Part shown: positions 45,301 to 53,495 of the stretch, in pieces
Layout of the letters: every line of letters begins with the position of its first letter
Numbering within the stretch: the stretch's first letter is position 1
Source of the DNA: Plumapathes pennacea
Taxonomy: Eukaryota > Cnidaria > Anthozoa > Antipatharia > Myriopathidae
DNA: 64,000 bases
Reading direction: 5' to 3'
NCBI GenBank assembly: GCA_964036295.1
Contig: OZ038462.1
Coordinates: 31,458,855 to 31,522,854, forward strand
The notes under the pieces: model-generated
Told to the model about the DNA's origin: nothing
Database searches by the model: none
Seen by the model: only the letters and a program-made list of their open reading frames with translations
Made by a program: the position numbers and the translations under genes

Positions 45301-48300
45301 AACCATAACACCACATTACTAGCCATTAACTAAACATAACACACATTACTAGTCATTAATTAAACATAACACCACATTACTAGTCATAACTAACCACAAC
45401 ACCACATTACTAGTCATAACTAACCACAACAGTACATTACTAGTCATAACTAACCCGTACAACACCACACATTACTATAGTCGTCATAACTAACCTTGGA
45501 CGTTCTGATGACAGGTGGAGCCGTTCCAGGTCTATATCTGTGTACGTCAAAGTAGGAATGGCCTGATCCTTGTCGTCCGTAGGAACTAATGCGAAGGCTT
45601 TGTGTTAAAGGGCTCTGTCGAAATAAGAAAAAGCACGCTGTAGTCAAACGAATGTACAGTATAGAATGTAGAATGCTGTATAGATTATTGGTTTTGTAGT
45701 ATCAACGTAATGTTGATGTGGTCATACTGAATCCCGCAGAAAATGTGTTCAGGGCAGTGACGTTTTGAGCGTTTAGCCGTTCGTCAGAGATAAGGCGCTT
45801 TATATTAATTAGCTGCAGACACATTTGCTTTGACAAAGTTCTAAATACTAAGAATGTTAGTCAACACATTCTTTACAACGTTCAGGTGCATATCCACAAC
45901 CTTACGCTGAATTCATTCTAGCTCTTGAAATGAATCAAAGTAATGAAAGTTTATTTCTCCTTTGTACTATCGCAGGTACAGATTGCTGATTTACCAGAAC
46001 GGTTGTTCTACATGCCATAGATTTAGTTGAAAGTCTCCGTGAGTAGTCCCCTGTACATTTTTCAGTGAACGGCAATAGATAAACCTGCTCGTTACACTAC
46101 AGTAGATCGCTGTCTGGCATGACGCATCACGTGACACGGGAAACAAGCTCAGCTAAATTTACTGCTTGCAATCATCTTTATTTACAGTTGCAAAATTTAG
46201 TGGATGACACTACAATTCTTTTTTTTTTTTTTTTTTTGAATATGTATCATTCATACAATAAGATGTGAAAGTGTGAGCACTGATTTGAGATATCACTTTA
46301 AAGTCAATACAGGGCTCTACTTTATCCTGGATTTAGGGAAGAGTGAGGTACAGTACAACAATGAAACCAATCAGGCCATCTTGGAGTACAATACCTGTGG
46401 ACGTCTTGTCCCATTCTGTCCACCTGACAAGGGCCTTTTAGGGACCTTCTTTCCCTGGGCCTCATTCCAGGTCACATATCTTGCTCCTCTCCTGCTTTCT
46501 ACCGATGGTGCAGTCTTGGGTCTGAAATGCAGCTTGGGTACTTTGCTAAATCCCTTCACATGTTCCACTTCGCCATCTTCAGTTTCATCTTCATCCTCCA
46601 CACAATCTTCCTCATCTGATTTAACATCTTCAGTTTGAGGGCTGGGGATTTGCACTTTCTGGTAATGGCCAAAAGCAACAACAACAATGACAACAACAAC
46701 ATCAACATTAACAATAACAACAACAATAACAACAACAACAACAACAACAGGAAGTGTGTGGATCCTTTAATATGCCAGACAGAGGTTCCAAGCAGAAACC
46801 TGATCTACACACACCAACTGATTCTTTGATAATCTATGCATGATTACCTAGTATACAATTTTTTTAAATAAAATTATGTCACACAAAGTTCATGCCTCTG
46901 GTTGTTTATGAGTCATCTGATCATAATACTGCTGGTTCATTGTGCATCACCAACCACATCAACTGCATGACAATTATTAATCTCTTGCATAATTTCCTCC
47001 AATAGAAACTTGAATGGTTGTGGGCAGAATGATGTTCCATTCTCTTTGAAACCTCATGGTATACCAAAAAGCAGACAACTTCTCATGGAAACAAAATAAT
47101 GATCATGTAGACAAAATTCACTTACTGGTGGTGATGAGATGAGTTTCTTGTTGGCAATGTACCACTTATACACTTTCTGCAAATCCTCAAACTGCTTGTC
47201 AAAGAACTTAGATCTGCAGTACAGTATATGGAAACAGCACCAGAAAAAAAAATTATGTTGGAAAGAAGGGAAATGCCTTGTAGTGTACAATAACAGAAAT
47301 TCATAATATTGCTTCTTAAAATGATGGACATGCATGCCCCTCAATAGAAATATATAATAACATAAAACCTTCTAAGTCGAATACAGTAATGTTGAACAAC
47401 AAAGGGAAAATGTATAATCATGGTGTTATTTGCGACATCTGAATAATATTACATCCCTTAGTCTTATCAATAAATATCAAACTAAAACCCCAAAAACTTA
47501 CGTAGCCACTTCATACAGCATTTTCAGCAAGGTACCATAAAAAGGCTTGTCATATGAATCCCCTTCATCATACAAGAATGGTCTGACAAAAATAAGGACC
47601 AATTGAAAATAAAAATGAAACACACTACACTAAAATGTACCATTATCTCATTGAGTGAGCATCCAAAAAAGGTGCTTATTTTCAAACTTTGGTTTTAAGG
47701 GGGGTGCTTAAACAAGGGGAAGAGCTTTTTAAAATTGAAGGGGTGTGTATGTGGGAGGGTAGGGGGAGGGGGGTCTGGAACTGCTTTGCCCGAGGTCTTG
47801 ATTGTACGACCGAGCCACTAATTGTCAAAGAAAAAAACATGGAACTAAGATTCAGGAAGGACCTGTTATGTAAATATATGTAAAGTGCTATGCATAATAA
47901 TCATGGATTAAAAGAAGAAGTCAGAGAGGAAGCTCAACTGCAAGTTATATTATGGTCACACTTAAATTTTTAAACAAATACAAGTTGAAATTATACAACT
48001 GCAGTACTGCAGTCATAACATTTTTTAGAGGCTATGGAGGCCAGGGAGGCCAGGGTGCTTGTTTCAAATTTCACATTTGACAGGGGTATATTTAGGAGGG
48101 AGGATGCTTATTAGAGAAAATATGGTTACTTGCCCAACCGAAGAATAAATGCAAAGTAATAGACAATGTTTTGAGTGTTACGCCCTCTTGCTTAATGTCA
48201 CAGCAATTGGCTGGATATGGGTCTGTTTGTGGTGAGATTGCCATGTCAATTATTGTTTAAAGAGGGAGTAATAATGCATGTCTATAAGTGGCATAAATTC

Positions 48301-50345
48301 TGAAATAAGCTTAACAGTAAACCTAAATCTATTTAACAAATTGACGTCAGTTTTTTATGTGTCTGTCCTCTTATTGATCATGAAACGCGTCATAACATTG
48401 TCAAAAAGTTGTGGATCCACGAGGCGCTTCGCCGAGTGGATCCGCAACTTTTTGACAATGTTATGACGCGTTTCATGATCAATAAGAGGACAGGCACATA
48501 AAAAACTGACGTCAATTTGTTTTTTACAATAACAAAACTCAAGCGACGACGCGGGGAAAACAAGCAAGAAAACTGGATTTTGTTCGATTTGACCGAAATG
48601 TTGTCAACAACTTTTCCCGCTTTCTAATTGGTCAAGGTTGAAATTCAAGACATTTCATTGGCCAAAAGGTGACAGTTTGACGTGAGCATTTCGCGCGTGC
48701 AAAATAAAATTTTGTCAAAGAAGTTGGAAAGAAATGAAACTAGACGCTTTTCTGCTGCGGTTTTCTCGACAATTTCAAGACAAAGCTCAAGGAAATTCGC
48801 CTCTGAACACTTCTGGTTCTCTACTTCAAATGCCGAATGTCGCTTTTGCAAGAACTGAGGTAAAATTGAAGCTGAATTCACCTTCTTCGTCCAAATCACT
48901 GTCGTCAGCACTCGATTTTATGTGTCTGTCCTCTTATTGATAATGAAAATTAGCCAATCACAAAGCGAGAAACTGACGTGTTATTGTAAAAAGCAATATG
49001 GAAGTTACACATTAATAAAATTGGTCAATGCAATATTCTGCTTGTCTGTCCTCAATCCTCAGAGCTCAAACAGCCCCAGCTTAGTAGTTAATATTAATTG
49101 CTGCATTTTAATTACAATTCAAATAAAGTGATACAGTATAAGAGCATGCAGGTTATAGTATCTCTCACCTCATATCTAAATCTTTCTCACTTTTCTTCCC
49201 CATCATGATGGCAATTTTCATATCTCTGTAAAACTTCTCCAGAGCTGTAGTCATGGTACGGAACTCAGAATAGTTCATCAGCTGCAAATATAAAGCAAGA
49301 ACAATATTTCTAAAATCTTATTTCCAGATGGAACTTAGGACAATTATCTGCCCTGAGATAAATAATTGAACATAAAATAACGTGCTGTTGTACCATTGAT
49401 TTTTGTACTCTTTTATGTTTTCAGCTATTAGATGCTGCAATTTATTTTGCTTTTTTTGGATCGGGGTAACCAGGCTTGTATAACCTGAGCTGTTCCTTCA
49501 ACACACCTCCGTCAGCCCGAGTACAATTAGGCTAAACTGTTGCAATATTGTAGTACCATATAGATAAGTGCTGCAGCTGCTTTTTTGGCACCAATTTTCA
49601 CCAATCTTTGCGTGCACACATGATTAATTCATAGATCATACAATCGATAGTTAAATGCTAAATAATGACCCTATAATTAGGATTGTGTTGTGGCCGATAC
49701 TGAGCAACAATGCATCTTAGCAACGTACTGTTTCGCTCACTATTAAATTTGTTCGCTGATCGCAGACAGAAACGTCAGTAGGACTTACAGTATACCGACG
49801 ATTAGGAAGGGTAAAACAACTTTCCTCAAACCACAACAAATATGTCGTGTTGAAAGCGGCGTATACAATATCACAACTTTAAATATTAAAATTACAACTG
49901 GTTTTCTATTGTGGTTGCTTCGAGGGTTTACAAGCACTTGAACGATGAAGGCCCCATATCAAAGTAAACGCACAAGACAAGACATTGATAACATCGATAG
50001 TAGAGGCTGGCGCATTATGTTGTACAATAAAAGTCAGTCGGACAGCTTTTACAGCTCAAGTGTACTGTAGCTCCATAGACTTAATCAACTCAAGAAAAAG
50101 ACGCCTGCACGAAAGTTTCTACAACACAAAAGAAAACGGAATCAAGCGGTTGACAAACTGTTTTTCCGAATTAACATCAACAGAACGTGTGATAGTACTG
50201 TAGTTTTCTATATCGGACGGGGTTCTGCGAACAGAAGTGTGCCATGCAACAATTGCCAAGCCGTTCAAACAAGCAAATGAACACTTGATACAATATAACC
50301 GTGACTTACTCGAGATCGACGAAGAGTTCTTAAATCCCTCTCCAT
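28787..50345 (-). CDS. Large IQ-motif protein gene, about 26 exons, complete
   Basis: I could not name the orthologue. Minus exons: 50310-50345, 49169-49281, 47502-47582, 47126-47213, 46395-46658, 45495-45614, 44971-45095, 44171-44703, 43827-43926, 39335-39419, 38775-38911, 37154-37324, 36733-36780, 36343-36510, 35822-35934, 34076-34279, 33447-33628, 33208-33269, 33039-33131, 32292-32450, 31893-31961, 31722-31790, 31346-31397, 31090-31234, 29985-30119, 28787-29199. Every junction is in phase and GT-AG: 3765 nt, about 1254 aa. The protein has a helical N-terminus, an acidic patch (about 117-137), a Gln-rich coiled coil in exon 8, Ser/Pro-rich linkers and three IQ motifs (AAVNIQRIFRGFMGR, AAVTLQSNFRGFMTR, AAAITIQRYFRGWFVRR; about residues 870-1020). 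An EF-hand-like region and a basic tail follow. IQ motifs bind calmodulin, so a cytoskeletal or ciliary role is inferred. The first exon (MERDLRTLRRSR) is short and the least certain. Confidence 0.8.
29243..29567. mobile_element. Composite MITE pair in last intron of the IQ gene
   Basis: Element B (from 29243, TTAACAATTATTCG) is followed by element A (29370-29567, bounded by TTAGTATATACCACACAAG and its inverse). This is the same pair as at 1443-1724 but reversed. B here has an internal duplication of TTTACCGAGTCGTTTCGGCG and has lost its right terminus. It lies about 45 bases from the final exon's acceptor. Confidence 0.75.
29808..29870 (+). rRNA. 5S rRNA-like fragment (3' half, pseudogene)
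   Basis: GGGTCAGTACTTGGATGGGTGACA... and ...GACCCGGTGTTGCAAG match the conserved 3' half of eukaryotic 5S rRNA, including the box C region of the internal promoter. They are followed by CCTTTTCTTC, a terminator-like T tract. The 5' half is absent and the stretch between the two matches is divergent. It is probably a retroposed 5S fragment or the head of a 5S-derived SINE. Confidence 0.65.
30125..30185. repeat. (CAAAA)n simple repeat
   Basis: A run of A-rich CAAAA/CAAAAA units lies immediately upstream of the EYEVAFEKF exon (29985-30119). On the coding strand it is the T-rich polypyrimidine tract of that exon's acceptor. A separate T run of 26 bases lies at about 30306-30331. Confidence 0.7.
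31492..31660. repeat. CA/CAG-rich microsatellite in IQ-gene intron
   Basis: Irregular CACAAC, CAGCACAG and AACAG units occur without a strict period. The open minus frame across it (Cys/Val/Leu rich) is compositional and not a gene. Confidence 0.6.
35162..35234 (-). other. Doubtful extra exon of the IQ gene
   Basis: The segment has a good acceptor (CTTTGTTTCAG) and a plausible frame after exon 35822-35934 (GECERPSTVSWYLQGEHG...). A donor-like GTACTC follows. Its length of 73 nt leaves the wrong phase for exon 34076-34279, whereas skipping it is in phase. It may be an alternative cassette exon that needs another small exon, or a false exon. Confidence 0.35.
35390..35494. repeat. Two-copy 52-base tandem repeat, CACACC-rich
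   Basis: A block beginning ACAACGACGGATATCACACA and ending CACCACACCACACC is repeated twice head to tail, with one visible base difference (CTACAATACA versus CTACAGTACA). It is intronic. Confidence 0.75.
36087..36121. repeat. (TCCG/TCTG)n microsatellite
   Basis: A pure tetranucleotide tract of GTCC then GTCT units lies in an intron of the IQ gene. Confidence 0.7.
39747..40058 (-). pseudogene. Partial copy of the BTB-BACK-PHR gene
   Basis: About 104 residues match the adjacent gene at 40307-41629 from the end of the BACK domain (FASVASTTNLLPQKEI) into the PHR domain (VRLYGCQGGSYTVT). Differences lie throughout, for example VRRRYTTRRINRF for GRRYNYTMRRIKRF. The BTB domain and the rest of the PHR domain are absent, and the frame runs on into unrelated sequence to 39657. 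It is a truncated direct duplicate in the same host intron. The reading frame is still open, so it is an old partial copy with few frame-breaking changes. Confidence 0.75.
40307..41629 (-). CDS. BTB-BACK-PHR domain protein (BTBD1/2/3/6-like), intronless, nested
   Basis: 440 aa. The start MAAAKSSQTNW is preceded by a typical GCTAAAC-type leader, and the stop is at 40307. A BTB fold (about 24-130) has ISDVKFSV, IPAHKYILAISS, FFAMFYG and FMELLRFLYCDEV. A BACK domain follows (about 135-250; SEPFLDISHYLLKAVLERDSL cut across two strings in the family signature). A C-terminal PHR domain (about 285-430) carries RGIRLYGCQGGSYTVTIGIY. In the family, BTB binds Cullin 3 and PHR binds substrates, as in BTBD6-PLZF. 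The length is slightly below the human homologues (about 480-520 aa). The gene sits in intron 9 of the IQ gene on the same strand and has no introns, consistent with retroposition or the intronless BTBD expansion seen in corals. Paralogue choice within BTBD1/2/3/6 is not resolved. Confidence 0.92.
   Translation of the reverse strand: MAAAKSSQTNWQISKNSLKERNKHMFNNTLISDVKFSVKDSNTDRQQSLVIPAHKYILAISSSVFFAMFYGQTPDTSDTIELPDCDSDSFMELLRFLYCDEVKLTGSNVIQVLYLAKKYMIPSLSDECTKFLRENLDATNVFSVLPGAQLYEEATLVEECWETIAETSEEAMNSEPFLDISHYLLKAVLERDSLNASEVKIFKAVDRWVEHQCKIMQREITGEEKRRILGDAINLIRFPLMTQKEFASVASTTNLLPQKEICDIFFHFNDELVSPLKFSNVGRRYNYTMRRIKRFVSVNAPTGAWNYNSKKCDAVAFSVNCDVSVRGIRLYGCQGGSYTVTIGIYHKEIKMTEKMGRFDTDQDEVNGYYGFDMLFKKPAAVKKNELYEIRALINGPVSYNGSAGKTQVPDDEITFTFSSTNSSTNGTDVGRGQFPEILFR
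42365..42546. mobile_element. Short TIR element (MITE)
   Basis: GGGCCCGGTCGCACTAG at the left and TACGAGTGGGACCGGAGCC at the right form imperfect inverted termini of a block of about 180 bp without an ORF, inside IQ-gene intron 9. Confidence 0.6.
42696..43445. mobile_element. 0.75 kb non-autonomous DNA element with about 55-base TIRs
   Basis: The left end GGGCTGTCACTAATCTGCGG continues with AACAGCAGACCGCGGAACTA. It is mirrored at the right end by TAGTTCCGCGGTGTGCTGTT and CCGCAGATTAGTGACACCCC. GTTCCGCAGGTTCCGC-type motifs are repeated within the TIR. The interior is AT-rich and carries no transposase. It is inserted in IQ-gene intron 9, upstream of the nested BTB gene. Confidence 0.8.
43550..43672. 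mobile_element. Foldback MITE of the TGCATAAAACG family
   Basis: GGGCCAAGGACTCGGTTGCA followed by TAAAACGTCCGGGACTAG is mirrored by CTAGTCCTGCATTAGCG and TTTCATGCAACCAGGCCC. A related, shorter foldback is at 62062-62130 upstream of an SLX4 exon. It has no ORF. Confidence 0.6.
45277..45494. repeat. About 30-base minisatellite ending at a splice donor
   Basis: About seven direct units of ACCACATTACTAGTCATAAC plus TAACCATAAC, with small indels. On the coding (minus) strand each unit contains GTTAGTTATGACTAGT, the very sequence used as the donor of IQ-gene exon 45495-45614. The last unit abuts that exon. Confidence 0.8.
46677..46750. repeat. (CAA)n microsatellite
   Basis: An AACAACAACA tract lies 19 bases upstream (coding sense) of the exon 46395-46658. 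In coding sense it is a GTT-rich stretch that supplies part of that exon's pyrimidine tract. Runs of L or N in the open frames come only from this repeat. Confidence 0.75.
48337..48519. repeat. Near-perfect 84-base-arm foldback
   Basis: The left arm (48337-48420, CAAATTGACGTCAG ... GTGGATCCAC) and right arm (48436-48519) are inverted copies with only about two mismatches. They are separated by a 15-base loop that contains GGCGCTTCGCC. It lies in IQ-gene intron 2. The motif TATGTGTCTGTCCTCTTATT recurs at about 48919, suggesting a larger or repeated element reaching about 48990. Confidence 0.85.
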
Positions 50346-51760
50346 TCTATTCCTTTGGTAAACTCTTAAAGTCAGTGTTTCGCTGTGTTGAATTTCCTAA
50401 CAGTCATTTCTTGATCATCTGGCGCGCCATGAGGTGACCGCGACATGTTGTTAGCAGGTAACTTAATGACACGCTGTTTGTCGAACAAGGCTCTGCGAGT
50501 TTGTCATATTATTTGTACCCACTGAAGGGGAAACGGCTTCATCTGCATGATTGCTGCTTCGCATTCCTTCAGTGCCGTGTTTACACCGACTCCATGGCAA
50601 GAAGCCAGCGAGCATAGGTCAGCGGAAACCTTTTAAAATGTTTTGTTTTAGAGCTCTAAAAGTACTCGGGTAGACCTGAAATTTTACACGGGACTGAATG
50701 CCTGCGGTACACGGGAACGCTGTTCAGTCTATGTGAAATCCGCTTGTTGTTATACTAGTACCGCACATGAAAATACACCGGAGAGGAACTTGCCCGATCC
50801 GCGAAAATTTGTTCCCAGCGCAGTGAAGTCTACTAGAAATACGATAATCGCAGATACCCCTCGCTCTGCCATTGATTGGGCTTCTACTTTGGTACTGCTC
50901 AACAAGAGCAGCCTTTGTTTTACCAAAATGTTGACTCAATCTTTTCTTCGAAGTCAAGTGCTATACGCAAAGGAAGGAGAAAAAGAACGGTATGTTATAC
51001 TTTTGCGTTGAAAAAAAGAGTACGAAGTACGTATTTCCCACGGTCGACTCGTCAATTAAATCATACAGTCTGCCAAGCAACGTTCTCAAAATTCAATACT
51101 AAAATTTTGAAGTTGGTCGGCCGCCGTAGTACGGGAAAAAAGGAACACTGATTTTCCATTTTTGAATTCATAGGCAGTACAATTAAATAGGCTTCCTGTG
51201 CGATTTGTTTTACTCTGGACTCCATGACCAGACTCAAGCATGCATATTTAATGGCTCGAATTGTTTTGTATGAGAACCCGCTCAAAACAGCATGATTTCT
51301 CCCAAAATCAAAGCAAAACTTGAACGGTCTACTTCAAATTATACACGGGTTTCAGACCTAGTCATACTTCACAGGGCTTGTGAACGATTCTCGCTGCAAT
51401 CACCGCGCGTCAGATTACAGCATTTGGTCTTGAAAGAAAAAAATTAGACATCTGACTAAATCATACTTCCACATATAGGCCATATAAGTATGTGCTGCCT
51501 CAAAGGCTATCATTTTCGCCGTTTTAGTCTGAAACATGCAGGGTATCGATTTTAAAGCCTTTGGTCTAGAATAGGGTAGGAGATTTTGATACTTGGTCTG
51601 GTCAAGAATTGCAGATCCACGTATACCATACTTTTTAAAAATTCTTTCCTATCCTGCTTACTATCCTTTTACTTCTGCTGTGCCTTTTCTTATACCGTAC
51701 TGTAGTATTTGTACTAAAATTATACCAGGAAAGTTAAAGGTTATTACACCTAAATGGTAT
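50346..51760. other. Intergenic region upstream of the IQ gene
   Basis: The IQ-gene promoter and 5' UTR should lie here. The only recognisable repeat is a short GGTCTGAAATAGGGT element copy at about 51466-51605, with the same TATAAGTATGTGCTGCCTC-like left flank as in the PRPS introns. The remaining sequence shows short shadow ORFs only. Confidence 0.5.
51466..51605 (+). repeat. GGTCTGAAATAGGGT element, short copy
   Basis: Left flank GGCCATATAAGTATGTGCTG is followed by three degenerate units (AGTCTGAAACATGCAGGGTA, GGTCTAGAATAGGGTAGG, GGTCTGGTCAAG) and then breaks off. Confidence 0.65.
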
Positions 51761-53495
51761 TAAATCAACCAGGTTTTGATCCAGAGTTCATTGCCAGTTT
51801 CTCTTTAAAGTAAAGTAACTTGTTTCACAATCCAGTTCGCTTGATTTCTGGTGTAAGGACCAGTCAGTCAGTCAGTTGTATAACTTCACTGTTCAAGTGC
51901 ATCTCGTTTATCTCAGCCGGCTGCTCTTCATCTTTTCCTGGCCTTTGCTCTTGTTGATGGTTTTCGTTTCTCGGAGGTTCCGCTGGAACTCCTACCCTTT
52001 GCGCAGCGGCTCTTAAAATGTTGATGTGAATAAAAGGATTCGCGACGTAGTCCAAATTGGATATCGACAACAACAAAGCCTTGATCCCTCGGACTTCAGG
52101 TGAAGTGAAACCTGCAAATGATCTGACAATGGCAAACGACGAGAGAGGAATCCAGGAAATAACAAGGAAAAACAGCACCATGTAAGAAAATCTGGTTACC
52201 CGGAACTCCGACTTCTGATTGCTTTCTGCGAAAGGCGACAAGCTTAGTTTTTTCACAATTCGTACAAAAGTAGTAATTATTATGGTGATGGTTCCGAACA
52301 GATAACTATTTCCAAACGCCAAGGTGTAAGTATTAGCGATTGTCTTGTGTTGCACTCCAGCGTAGCAGTTGCTTTCGGCATTGTCCACAGCCAAAATTAC
52401 CAGAACTACGGTCACCAAAGTAGCAGCTGACCAGATACCTCTGACAATTTTGCGCACATTGACAGCCGTGATGCGTCTTTTAAAGGGACGCACGACGGAA
52501 TCGTGTCTATCAATCGCCATAGCAACAAGGGTAAGTGTTTGCAAACCAAGGAAAAACAGAGAAGCAGAGTATCTTGCGACGCAAAACCCTCCGGGAAGAG
52601 GCTTGTGGAAAAACTATTCCATGACAATATTGGCGAGAGATAACGGGACGTAAATACCACTGACTAGTTCACCGATTAAGGACAGGTTTCCAAGGAAGAC
52701 ACGAGGGACTTTTCGGAGATCTTTTCGTTTGTACAGAATGAAACAAACATGGAAATTTTTAGGAAAACCGATGAGAAGTTCAGCAGCGAGAATGAATGTA
52801 GTAGCAAGGCCGAGACTCTTGCTGAAAGGAGCTGGATACTCACTAGAAACCAATCCGTTGCTGAAATTTGAAACTAAAGCCGAGTTATTCATTTTCTTGA
52901 AATGCTGTGATGCTCTCCTTGCGCTGACAGAGTAGAATCTGCGGCAGCACCTACTCGAACGCTGCGCTTTTATCGAGTACGGAAGAAACAATAATCTAGC
53001 TGAAATGATTTTTTTAACACGGTTGTTTACGTATTTTATATAAATTATGCACGCAGTTTTTTGTAAAAGAAGGACGAAGCATCGAAGATTTAATTACACG
53101 AAAAACAAACTGTATATTCAGCATCCGCAGGAAATTAAAGACACGTACTAGAATGAGTTTAAAACTTTTCAAGTCAGGCCTTTCAACTTATTTTCGTATA
53201 TTTTACCGAAAGTCTCGTCTATGGTTTTCCTTCAATGAAATACATTTCTGCTTTCTGGACCTTGAGAACAATATACAAGATATAGCTTGTATCTGTGTGG
53301 TTTCCACGTCATTATGCTACCATTCTATTTATAGAATAACTATGATACTACGCGAATCCTGATTGGCTAAATAACCGGTTAAGATGAAAACACACTACAC
53401 GCTGACGTTATACGTGATGCATTTTATTGACACTTTGAAAAGGATTGTTAAAATCTGACTGATTGTGATGTTGTTAATATTTTGACAGTGATGCT
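51761..53495. repeat. Second GPCR tandem duplication, unit 1
   Basis: Begins TAAATCAACCAGG and ends after TTTGACAGTG. It is colinear with unit 2 (53496-55200) at about 1.73 kb offset, including the 3' flank, the receptor and the upstream TTTGGACCTTGAGAACAATATAC-like region. It contains the interrupted receptor copy. Confidence 0.88.
51864..52991 (-). pseudogene. GPCR copy interrupted by one in-frame TAG
   Basis: Intronless paralogue of the receptor at 53577-54704. The frame opens at ATG 52991 (family-like start MNNSALVSN at 52892), stops at TAG 52614-52616 after NIVME, then continues in the same frame to the stop at 51864 with no further lesion. The intact copy has CAG (Gln) at this position, a single C to T change. 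The stop falls in the extracellular loop between TM2 and TM3, so the product would keep only two helices. The rest differs from the intact copy by scattered substitutions (LAVDNAESNCYAG for ITVDNGESNCYEG in loop 2). An internal Met after the stop (MQTLTLVAMAIDRH) could not give a full receptor. Confidence 0.85.

Noticed and set aside
45277-45494. CRISPR-like array
   Set aside because: The units are contiguous and degenerate without unique spacers, and the context is an animal intron.
46371-46655. Gene end at the in-frame TGA at 46371
   Set aside because: A CAG|GTATTG donor at 46395 precedes the stop and joins in phase to exon 45495-45614, so the stop is intronic.
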